Of a DNA stretch of 12,254 nt, positions 6,605 to 12,254 are shown one piece after another. The stretch comes from CALBPI01 sp038533155 (lineage in GTDB: Bacteria > Pseudomonadota > Gammaproteobacteria > Steroidobacterales > Woeseiaceae). Location: NCBI GenBank assembly GCA_038533155.1, contig JBCAZH010000079.1:1-12254 (forward strand). The letters are read 5' to 3'. The number at the start of each line of letters is the position of its first letter. Position 1 is the first letter of the stretch. The position numbers were made by a program, and so were the translations under genes. The notes beneath the pieces are model-generated. The model ran no database searches, was not told the origin of the DNA, and was given only the letters and a program-made list of their open reading frames with translations.

Positions 6605-7654
6605 CTATTCGGTCACGAGCAAAGCGCGGAAAAACGGGAACATGTCCGAGTCGCACCGACCGCCTGTGATGAAATTCTTGTTACCCCACCCACCCTGGTA
6701 CTCCTCAGCTTCGTGTGCCACTCCGTAGGTCCGTAACTTGCGTGTGTAGTATTGATTCGAGATCACATGATCGTTGTTCGGGTCATGCCGACCCCAATCG
6801 AATTTGAAGCCGTTCAGTGAGTTCAACGCATCGGCGAAATCGGGAATCTCCGCCTCAAGAAAGAAGCGACGCTCGAATGCCTCGTAGATGCTTGCGTCCA
6901 CCACGTGCTCACCGTCCACGATCTGTGTGTACAACTGCATGTACCCCGGTGGGTTATCCGGGTTCGGCGAATGCGCCTGATAAATCGATGCAAAGATGCC
7001 GGAGATCCAATCCCCTTCGAGCTCATCCAGCGACGTCATCGTTGCCAGTTTATTCCAGTCTGTACGGCCGCTGCGCAGGACATGGCCGATACCGGTGGCG
7101 ACCGGGTGCAGCGCATAGACTGCGCCAAACACGTCCGGATGTCGGGATGCGGTTCGGATCGCACCATATCCCCCGATGTGGTAGCCGAAAATGCCGCGAC
7201 TATCTCGGTGCGGCAAAGTCCTGAAACGATTGTCGATCTCTCCGACTAACTCATCGACGAGAAACGTGCGCCAATTACCTGTCACCGGCGAATTGGTGTT
7301 CAACGAGTGTGCAGTCGGCGTCGAATAATCCGATGTGACTACGATGACCGGCGGCAAACGTCCGTCGGCAATCGCCACATCCAACAACGCGTCGAAATCG
7401 TGACGGTCGAACAGCGCGTCCTCGCGTTCGAAAAAGTCATGGAGCGCGTACAGGACCGGATAGCGCTTGTCGCTATCGCCGTATCCCTCAGGCAAATACA
7501 CCTCGACCGGTCGCTCGACGTCGATTCCCAGAAGGTTGCCCTCCAGCGCCTGACTTTTCATGGTAAAACGAACAACAGTACCCGCCGAAGCGCTGTGGCC
7601 GAGGAAAAAACCCAATAGCAGTAAGGCGCATTTGTATCGCGTGACTCGCATCAT
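6605..7654 (-). CDS. Exported esterase-fold protein (esterase D/antigen 85-like) lacking catalytic Ser and His
   Basis: A 349-residue alpha/beta-hydrolase of the putative-esterase family. It has a signal peptide (Y-K-C-A-L-L-L-L-G-F-F-L-G-H-S-A-S-A, cleavage near residue 24). Fold markers are VEVYLPEGY (50-58), RYPVLYALHD (64-73), LPPVIVVTSDY (100-110), and the elbow region IFGYHIGGYGAIR (155-167) followed by FGAVYALHP. In active members the elbow reads G-x-S-x-G-G; here it is GYHIGG, with His159 (codon CAC) instead of Ser. Near the C-terminus the position that normally carries the catalytic His reads GGWGN, with Trp323. Asp291 in RHDPNNDHV may be the retained acid. A hydrolase reaction by the usual triad is therefore unlikely, and a binding or structural role is inferred. 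ATG 7651 has better Shine-Dalgarno spacing (GGGGA) than ATG 7654. The gene is divergent from padR across a dyad. Confidence 0.88.
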   Translation of the reverse strand: MMRVTRYKCALLLLGFFLGHSASAGTVVRFTMKSQALEGNLLGIDVERPVEVYLPEGYGDSDKRYPVLYALHDFFEREDALFDRHDFDALLDVAIADGRLPPVIVVTSDYSTPTAHSLNTNSPVTGNWRTFLVDELVGEIDNRFRTLPHRDSRGIFGYHIGGYGAIRTASRHPDVFGAVYALHPVATGIGHVLRSGRTDWNKLATMTSLDELEGDWISGIFASIYQAHSPNPDNPPGYMQLYTQIVDGEHVVDASIYEAFERRFFLEAEIPDFADALNSLNGFKFDWGRHDPNNDHVISNQYYTRKLRTYGVAHEAEEYQGGWGNKNFITGGRCDSDMFPFFRALLVTE

Positions 7655-7683
7655 CTATCCCCAGTGAATTGCGTCGGTGATAT

Positions 7684-7708
7684 ATTTACTCTACAAAGTA
7701 GAATAAAT
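7684..7708. promoter_or_regulatory. 25-bp dyad, probable PadR operator in the divergent promoter region
   Basis: ATTTACTCTAC (7684-7694) and GTAGAATAAAT (7698-7708) are inverted with 10 of 11 positions complementary around AAA. The dyad is AT-rich within a GC-rich region. It lies 30 bases before the esterase-fold start and 18 before the padR start. TAGAAT (7699-7704) is a candidate -10 for padR, and TAAATA on the minus strand (7683-7688) is one for the esterase-fold gene. A protein bound here would cover both promoters. PadR proteins usually autoregulate through dyads of this type. Assignment to this PadR is inference. Confidence 0.7.
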
Positions 7709-7726
7709 GCAACGAGAATTTGTGAA

Positions 7727-8059
7727 TTGAGTAAACCTAAGAGCCTCGGAGAGTTTGAAATGACCGTCCTCGCAGCAGTTTTGCACGCGGGTGACAATGC
7801 CTATGGCACCAGCATTCTCGACGAGATTTATGAACGAACCGCGCGCCGTGTGTCGGTTGGCGCGCTCTATGCGACGCTATCCCGAATGGAGAAGAAGGGA
7901 TTGATTCGCAGCAAACTTGGGGAAGCAACCGCCACACGCGGGGGCCGTGCTAAGAAATATTTCCACTTAACCCACGATGGGCAAATCGAGTTGAGTCGTG
8001 CGATCGCATCTCTCAACCGGATGGTCGAAGGCCTTGATCTTGTGGCAGCACCAGCATGA
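7727..8059 (+). CDS. PadR family transcriptional regulator
   Basis: A 110-residue winged-helix repressor of the PadR type, short form. It opens with (TTG)-S-K-P-K-S-L-G-E-F-E, the usual first helix of these proteins. The core VLAAVLHAGDNAYGTSI, then VSVGALYATLSRMEKKGLI (recognition helix), ATRGGRAKKYFHLTHDG (wing) and a short C-terminal helix for dimerisation follow. The frame extends back to GTG 7664, but that would put the operator and promoter inside the gene. TTG 7727, with GAGA upstream, agrees with family starts. ATG 7760 has a good GGAGAG but would delete helix 1. The stop overlaps the next start (ATGA, 8056-8059), so the membrane protein is translationally coupled. Likely autorepressor and controller of the divergent esterase-fold gene. 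The inducer is unknown. Confidence 0.87.
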   Translation: MSKPKSLGEFEMTVLAAVLHAGDNAYGTSILDEIYERTARRVSVGALYATLSRMEKKGLIRSKLGEATATRGGRAKKYFHLTHDGQIELSRAIASLNRMVEGLDLVAAPA

Positions 8060-8646
8060 TCGCGCTCAAATCAACGCTTGACCGATGCTGCTTATGGATC
8101 CTGGCGACCCTCGCACCAGAAGACACACGGGATGCGGTCTTGGGTGACGCTATCGAACTTGCGACCGACGACAGGATGTCACTGTGGTCCAACACAGTAG
8201 CATCCGCTCTGCCGCTGGCCGCGCTCAAGTTCACCGCACTGCGTTGGCGCGATGGCTTGACTGTTGCTGGGTTCGTGTTCGCCGTCACGCTGTGGGAGTT
8301 CACGGTTGCGCGCCAGTATTCTTGGCCGATTGCCAAACAGGTTCTGCCCTACAGCCCGTTATCCACAGCGGCGACATGCATGGCGATGTACGTGATGCTG
8401 TACGGTGTTTTCGCGCTCGCGACCGGAGCTCTGATCCGTATCGCCAAGCGCGCGCATTGGATGCCGAAGCTAGCGACACAGCTTTTGATGTTGGCCGCTT
8501 TGGCGCCGCCGGTGCTCCTGCTCATGTTCCCGACCCCAGTCGACAGTGTGGCGTTCCGTTTCGCGCAGTTCGCCGCGATCCTTATGGGGCTTTTCGCAGG
8601 ACGAGAACGCTCCCGCCACCGTGGTAGCGTGGCGACGATTGCCTAG
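8056..8646 (+). CDS. PadR-coupled small membrane protein with a permease-prefix-like N-terminus
   Basis: A 196-residue integral membrane protein, translationally coupled to padR by a 4-bp ATGA overlap. Residues 8-40 (L-D-R-C-C-L-W-I-L-A-T-L-A-P-E-D-T-R-D-A-V-L-G-D) resemble the 'permease prefix' found at the N-terminus of certain PadR-associated ABC permeases, whose pattern is L-P-P-E-x-R-x-x-x-L-G-D-L. Here no permease follows. Instead there are about four hydrophobic helices (roughly 66-82, 104-127, 139-158, 165-181) and a basic tail R-E-R-S-R-H-R-G. No enzymatic motif is seen. By position it could sense or transmit a membrane signal to PadR, or simply be its regulated target; both are inference. 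The stop TAG shares a CTAG with the stop of the convergent methyltransferase. Confidence 0.78.
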   Translation: MIALKSTLDRCCLWILATLAPEDTRDAVLGDAIELATDDRMSLWSNTVASALPLAALKFTALRWRDGLTVAGFVFAVTLWEFTVARQYSWPIAKQVLPYSPLSTAATCMAMYVMLYGVFALATGALIRIAKRAHWMPKLATQLLMLAALAPPVLLLMFPTPVDSVAFRFAQFAAILMGLFAGRERSRHRGSVATIA

Positions 8647-9428
8647 TTGGCTCGGTTGCCGTTCGGCCGCGCGGTCACAATCATCGACTCGCCGAGCAGA
8701 AGCGGCAATGTTGTCATCTGCCCTAAGACCTCGCGACTCAGCATCGGATTGATGTCTGTCGGCTTTGCGCGAGCAATTCCAATCCGCGTCATTGCGATTT
8801 GCACCAAAGCAAACGGAAGATAGAGCCAGTTGATGCCTTTGATCCGGTTCGTAGTGATGGTCTCCACCCGAAATCCGTTCGTGTGCAAGAGATAGCGCAA
8901 CTCGGGAAAAGACAACATATTGATGTGGTGCAGCGGGTTCGGCGCGGTCTCGTCCAACATGTACTTACACTTGTTGTGAAATCCAGTCAGAAAGTAGCGC
9001 CAACGTGAGCGCAGCGCGGAGGTATTCGGTGTTGTGATGACCAACATCCCATCCGACGCTAGTACGCGATGGCATTCACGAACGAAATCGAAAGGTCGTT
9101 CCAAATGCTCAATGCCCTCAATGCATGTCACACAAGACACTGAGTGATCTGGCATATCCAGTGGTTCATTCATGTTTGCTTGCTGAAACGTCACGCCATC
9201 CGGCTGGCCATGATCGACAACATCGCCGGCGAACACTTGATAGCCGAGTCCGACAAGTCGTTTCGCAAACGCGCCGCTCCCACTAGGGATATCCAAAACT
9301 GCTCCGGCATCGGGTCCCACCGCGCTCAATAGTTCCAGCACGCGATCGTGGGTTTGCTTCGGAGCATTCTCGAATAATGACTGATCAGGCACGTTGGGGA
9401 GTTTCCTGTCCGTTGAATCTCGCCGCAC
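8643..9428 (-). CDS. Class I SAM-dependent methyltransferase
   Basis: A 261-residue Rossmann-fold methyltransferase of the Methyltransf_11/23 kind. Motif I is VLDIPSGSGAF (44-54), where SAM binds. Asp69 in V-F-A-G-D-V-V is the acidic residue expected to contact the ribose. Motif post-I/IV is VSCVTCIEGIEHLERP (97-112), and HRVLASDGMLVITTPN (120-135) is motif V/VI. The C-terminal half (HHINMLSFPELRYLLHTNGF) is typical of glycan and small-molecule methyltransferases. Start is uncertain: GTG 9428 has only a distant AGG, while GTG 9392 gives M-P-D-Q-S-L-F-E-N-A-P, a natural beginning. It follows the glycosyltransferase by 60 bases on the same strand, so a role in a surface polysaccharide is inferred. 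Substrate unknown. Confidence 0.85.
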   Translation of the reverse strand: MRRDSTDRKLPNVPDQSLFENAPKQTHDRVLELLSAVGPDAGAVLDIPSGSGAFAKRLVGLGYQVFAGDVVDHGQPDGVTFQQANMNEPLDMPDHSVSCVTCIEGIEHLERPFDFVRECHRVLASDGMLVITTPNTSALRSRWRYFLTGFHNKCKYMLDETAPNPLHHINMLSFPELRYLLHTNGFRVETITTNRIKGINWLYLPFALVQIAMTRIGIARAKPTDINPMLSREVLGQMTTLPLLLGESMIVTARPNGNRAN

Positions 9429-9457
9429 TATAGCCGATACCTGCGGCCTTCGGGCAT

Positions 9458-9476
9458 CTCACGACCACAACGTGAG
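9458..9476. repeat. Short inverted repeat between glycosyltransferase and methyltransferase
   Basis: CTCACG (9458-9463) pairs with CGTGAG (9471-9476) around a 7-nt loop, in the 60-base spacer. It has no U-tract. It could fold in the minus-strand transcript, but it is short enough to be accidental. Confidence 0.25.
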
Positions 9477-9488
9477 TCGAGGACGGAA

Positions 9489-10238
9489 CTAACGTCGATC
9501 GCGATCCGCGTAGACCTTCATGTACTTGAAGAACACGCCATTCGCCTCGTTCCAGGCAATGACCAAACCACGCCAGCCCGCAAGAACGCCGCCGCGAATC
9601 ACGTAGCTACGAAAGAACGCGAACAGACTTTTCAGAAAAATAACCACCGGTGGATACGTTTTGTCACTCGTCTCCCGCCGGATTTCGGAGTACCTGTCGA
9701 TTTTTGTCAGAAACTGACCCAGATGCTGGATCGCGTTGTGTTCGATGGGATCCGCCAAACGCTGCTTTATCGTGTCGGGGGATGTCACGACGAATTCATG
9801 AACAGCGTTGTCATTGAACTGATGCCGCGTTCGATTGAACAGTCTGACCAGCCAATCCGCACCCCAACCGCCGCGACGGACGGGCTCGCCCATCAAGTAG
9901 TTATCACGTCGAACCTCGCCAACGACTCGCGCGTTTTCTGGTGACCATCGCGACAGAGCCTGAGCGAGCGCCGCGGACACCACTTCATCCGCATCCAGCG
10001 ACAACACCCAATCGTTGCTCGCCAACGACACCGCGTGGTTTTTCGTGGGACCGAAACCGGTAAACGCACCTTCGTGCAGTGCAACATTGGCGAACGAGCT
10101 TGCCAGCGCAACGGTCTCGTCGGTTGAGCCGTTATCGAAAACGACCACTTCAGCGAATTCGCGCACCGACTCCAGCGTGGCACCGAGCGTGGGCTCGGCG
10201 TTGCGCGTGATGATCACGACGCTGATTTGATCCAACAT
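9489..10238 (-). CDS. Family 2 glycosyltransferase, WaaE/KdtX-like (LPS core)
   Basis: A 249-residue GT-A glycosyltransferase. SVVIITRN (6-13) begins the nucleotide-sugar fold. DNGSTD (35-40) binds the nucleotide, LDADE (81-85) holds the DxD-type metal site, and VHEFV (146-150) fits the acceptor/catalytic region. The H-L-G-Q-F-L-T-K-I-D-R-Y-S segment (172-184) and the long C-terminal part with a hydrophobic patch (V-V-I-F-L-K-S-L-F-A-F-F, 198-209) are typical of the WaaE/KdtX group, which adds glucose to the LPS inner core. It probably acts at the cytoplasmic face of the inner membrane. ATG 10238 is preceded by ACAGG at seven bases. A perfect TATAAT lies upstream. It heads a likely two-gene unit with the methyltransferase. 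Confidence 0.88.
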   Translation of the reverse strand: MLDQISVVIITRNAEPTLGATLESVREFAEVVVFDNGSTDETVALASSFANVALHEGAFTGFGPTKNHAVSLASNDWVLSLDADEVVSAALAQALSRWSPENARVVGEVRRDNYLMGEPVRRGGWGADWLVRLFNRTRHQFNDNAVHEFVVTSPDTIKQRLADPIEHNAIQHLGQFLTKIDRYSEIRRETSDKTYPPVVIFLKSLFAFFRSYVIRGGVLAGWRGLVIAWNEANGVFFKYMKVYADRDRR

Positions 10239-10267
10239 GTCGATGCCTGTCTCCCGTGCGTCGGACG

Positions 10268-10273
10268 ATTATA
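10268..10273 (-). promoter_or_regulatory. Consensus -10 element for the glycosyltransferase
   Basis: The minus strand reads TATAAT, a perfect -10, about 30 bases before the start at 10238. No good -35 is seen at the right distance. It overlaps the 10-bp palindrome TATTCGAATA (10272-10281), which could be an operator half or chance. Confidence 0.5.
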
Positions 10274-10377
10274 TTCGAATACGCCAACAGCGCTTTAGCC
10301 TCGACCAACACAACTAGGGGTGGCCTGCCGCGCCAGTTTCGGTAGACTAAAAACTCACCATTGGCGGGATCCAAGAC

Positions 10378-10806
10378 ATGCGGTCGATCAAGACACTCCT
10401 CGACAAGAAGGGCACACACGTGTGGTCCATTGCGCCGGACGCCACAGTTTTCGAGGCAGTCCAGGAAATGGCTAACAAGCAGATCGGCGCGTTGCCAGTG
10501 ATGGAGGGCGATGAACTCGTCGGCATCATCTCGGAGCGCGACTACGCGCGCCGCGTGATCCTGAAGGAGCGCTCATCCAAAGAGACGCGCGTCGATGAGA
10601 TCATGACGAAAAAAGTCGTTTGCGCTCGGCCTTCGCAGCAGATTGAGGAGTGTATGGCGATCATGATGAATGGTCAGTTTCGCCACTTGCCGGTTGTCGA
10701 AGACAACAAAGTTATCGGTGTTATCTCGCTCCGCGACCTCGTCAAGACCATCATCGCAGAGCAACAATTCACGATCGAGCAGCTGGAGAGCTACATCGCC
10801 GGCTAG
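10378..10806 (+). CDS. Protein with two CBS domains
   Basis: A 142-residue protein that is a single Bateman module. CBS1 is at about residues 10-62 (SIAPDATVFEAVQEMANKQI, ALPVMEGDELVGIISERDYARRV) and CBS2 at about 72-130 (MTKKVVCARPSQQIEECMAIMM, HLPVVEDNKVIGVISLRDLVK). Such modules bind adenosine nucleotides in the cleft between the repeats and act as energy or redox sensors. There is no attached enzyme or channel domain. It has a GGGA upstream of ATG 10378, and TAGACT (10343-10348) is a weak -10 candidate. The short C-terminal helix (F-T-I-E-Q-L-E-S-Y-I-A-G) is typical of standalone proteobacterial members. It is transcribed divergently from the glycosyltransferase. Its stop TAG is in the same frame as the following MFS gene, with no other stop between them. 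Confidence 0.92.
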   Translation: MRSIKTLLDKKGTHVWSIAPDATVFEAVQEMANKQIGALPVMEGDELVGIISERDYARRVILKERSSKETRVDEIMTKKVVCARPSQQIEECMAIMMNGQFRHLPVVEDNKVIGVISLRDLVKTIIAEQQFTIEQLESYIAG

Positions 10807-10845
10807 CTAGCGGCGCCTTCAACCACCGCCGCAAGGACCAACCCC

Positions 10846-12105
10846 ATCGACTCCTCCGACCAACCGCGCAGCGAAACCGGGCCGGCCAAGGGTGCCTTCA
10901 TCTTTCTGGTGATCTCCGCGTTCATCAGCTCGATGGGCTTTGGCCTTGCGACGCCTGTTTTGCCCAAACTCGTGATGGAGCTCGCCGGCACAGAGCTCGC
11001 AGAAGCCGCCCGTTGGGGCGGTTTGGCGGTATTCCTCTATGCAGTGATGCAGTTCGTGTTCGCGCCGATCCTCGGCGCGCTGTCTGACCGCTACGGTCGC
11101 CGACCTGTGTTGCTGCTGTCGCTCGCCGCGTTTGCGATCGACATGCTAGTGCTCGGTTTAGTCTCAAGCCTGTGGGCGTTTTTGCTGGTGCGTGCGTTCG
11201 CAGGCATCTTCGCCGCCACGTTTTCCACGACCAACGCGTACGTTGCGGACGTCACGCCCAAAGCGCAACGCGGCATTCGATTCGCGTGGATCGGAGCGGC
11301 GTTCGGAGCGGGTTTCATTTTTGGTCCTGCGATCGGCGGCATGCTTGGCGAAATCGACCTGCGCCTTCCTTTCCTATTCGGTGCCGGGCTTGCCACGTTG
11401 AATACGCTGTTCGGCTACTTTGTCGTGACCGAGTCTTTGACCGAGGACAAGCGACGTCCGTTCTCATGGGAACGCGCCAATACCTTCGGTACATTGACAC
11501 GTCTGTTCCAAACACCCGGCGTCACGATGCTACTGCCTGTGTATTTTTTCGCGACGTTGTCGTCTTGGGTTTACCCCACGGTGTGGTCGTATGTCGCTAT
11601 CGAGCGATTTGCTTGGAGCGACCAAGCCGTAGGATTTTCGATCGCATATTACGGCGTCATCGCTTTCATTTCTTCCGCCGTAGTGATTCAAGTCTTATTG
11701 CCAAAAATCGGGGTCGTGCGCGCGATTTGGATCGCGTTAATTGTGGAGGCTATCGCCCTGACTGGCATTGGCCTTGCCACCGCCGGCTGGATGGTCTACG
11801 CAATGATCACGCTCGCCTTAATCTCATCGATGCAAGACCCCGCGATCCGGCAAGAGCTCTCGAACCGAGTCGATGAAGACTCGCAGGGCGAACTGCAAGG
11901 CGGGCTGTCAGCGCTGACCAGCGTTGCGATGATTCTCGCGCCAGTCGTGTACATGGGATTGTTCACAATTTCGGCCGGCGACGAGGCCCTGATCTACCTA
12001 CCCGGTTCGCCGTTCATCGCTGCAGCAGCGATGTCTTTATTGACGCTAGCGCTGTACCTGGTGGCGATGAAAACTCGGCCACCAGATGAGGATGTTCCCG
12101 ACTAG
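10846..12105 (+). CDS. TetA-like MFS efflux transporter, non-standard start
   Basis: A 12-helix major facilitator transporter of the TetA/drug-proton antiporter type. Numbering from ATC 10846 (419 aa): helix 1 is G-A-F-I-F-L-V-I-S-A-F-I-S-S-M-G-F-G-L, ending in P-V-L-P. Motif A is GALSDRYGRRP (77-87), helix 4 has V-R-A-F-A-G-I, and motif C is GFIFGPAIGG (about 155-165). The first standard start, GTG 10909, has no Shine-Dalgarno and removes the first third of helix 1. Upstream in frame there is no ATG, GTG or TTG before the CBS stop. AAGGA at 10833-10837 stands eight bases before ATC 10846, which gives a normal cytoplasmic N-tail, so this start is proposed. Alternatives are GTG 10909, a sequencing error, or read-through from the CBS gene. 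The substrate cannot be told from sequence. Confidence 0.87.
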   Translation: MDSSDQPRSETGPAKGAFIFLVISAFISSMGFGLATPVLPKLVMELAGTELAEAARWGGLAVFLYAVMQFVFAPILGALSDRYGRRPVLLLSLAAFAIDMLVLGLVSSLWAFLLVRAFAGIFAATFSTTNAYVADVTPKAQRGIRFAWIGAAFGAGFIFGPAIGGMLGEIDLRLPFLFGAGLATLNTLFGYFVVTESLTEDKRRPFSWERANTFGTLTRLFQTPGVTMLLPVYFFATLSSWVYPTVWSYVAIERFAWSDQAVGFSIAYYGVIAFISSAVVIQVLLPKIGVVRAIWIALIVEAIALTGIGLATAGWMVYAMITLALISSMQDPAIRQELSNRVDEDSQGELQGGLSALTSVAMILAPVVYMGLFTISAGDEALIYLPGSPFIAAAAMSLLTLALYLVAMKTRPPDEDVPD

Positions 12106-12254
12106 AGTGGTCCAAGTTCCGGACGGGCCAGATAGTCTTCCCGCTGGCGCGAGATCTCGTTGTCTAGTGCCACCAGCGCCGTGTGCCACTCAGATGAATC
12201 GATTTCGGTCTCGAACACGGGCGAACGGAGCAGCCACCAGCGGTCGATATCGCC
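12102..12254 (-). CDS. 3' end of an unidentified gene (partial)
   Basis: Fifty codons on the minus strand, entering from the right edge and ending at TAG (plus 12102-12104). The translation has natural composition: G-D-I-D-R-W-W-L-L-R-S-P-V-F-E-T-E, then S-S-E-W-H-T-A-L-V-A-L-D-N-E, and finally D-Y-L-A-R-P-E-L-G-P-L. Acidic, Trp-rich and probably helical, it resembles no family I can name from this piece. It overlaps the MFS stop by three bases within a CTAG. Confidence 0.7.
   Translation of the reverse strand, partial: GDIDRWWLLRSPVFETEIDSSEWHTALVALDNEISRQREDYLARPELGPL

Noticed and set aside
11172..11876. Long plus-strand open frame inside the MFS gene
   Set aside because: Rich in Arg, His and Cys, and a +1 shadow of the transporter, which has all the family motifs.
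1..12254. tRNA, rRNA, CRISPR array, insertion sequence, phage or toxin-antitoxin genes
   Set aside because: No repeat array, transposase motif, cloverleaf or small coupled toxin pair was seen on reading both strands. PadR plus membrane protein is a regulator pair, not a recognisable toxin-antitoxin.

Overview
The window looks like a scaffold from an uncultured, moderately GC-rich Gram-negative bacterium, most likely a gammaproteobacterium. The basis is a Sec lipoprotein signal on an oligopeptidase B, an EVE/THYN1 protein of the proteobacterial type, a WaaE-like LPS-core glycosyltransferase and typical Shine-Dalgarno spacing. The lineage is inferred from gene style, not from a marker gene. Three runs of exactly 100 N (2951-3050, 4126-4225, 5290-5389) are placeholder scaffold gaps. 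True lengths there are unknown, and reading frames across them cannot be trusted.

Layout. The left edge has the first codons of a minus-strand gene (1-29), divergent from an EVE-domain protein (169-621). A minus-strand block follows (about 5861 down to 626): a secreted protein of unknown function broken by a gap, a small lipoprotein, a reprolysin-like (HExxHxxGxxHD) secreted metalloprotease with DUF11-like repeats and two gaps, and a lipoprotein form of oligopeptidase B. This is an envelope/secreted proteolysis neighbourhood. A DUF1579 protein (5950-6549) and an esterase-fold protein (6605-7654) converge on a strong bidirectional terminator.

The most unusual part is 6605-8646. The esterase-fold protein has His where the nucleophile Ser should be and Trp where the catalytic His should be. 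It is transcribed divergently from a PadR regulator across about 70 bp holding a near-perfect 25-bp dyad. PadR overlaps by 4 bp a small membrane protein whose N-terminus resembles the 'permease prefix' that normally sits on ABC permeases. This reads as a compact PadR-controlled module around a probable pseudoenzyme.

The right third holds a methyltransferase and a WaaE-like glycosyltransferase (minus strand, probably one surface-glycan operon), then a two-CBS-domain protein and a TetA-like MFS transporter on the plus strand. The transporter lacks any ATG/GTG/TTG start that would include its complete first helix. It may begin at an ATC with a good Shine-Dalgarno, or be joined to the CBS protein by read-through. 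The window ends in the 3' end of an unidentified minus-strand gene. Two convergent gene pairs (8643-8646 and 12102-12105) share their stop codons in a CTAG tetranucleotide. I see no tRNA, rRNA, CRISPR array, insertion sequence or phage gene, and no gene-free stretch longer than 300 bases. I did not find a clear new defence or mobile system.
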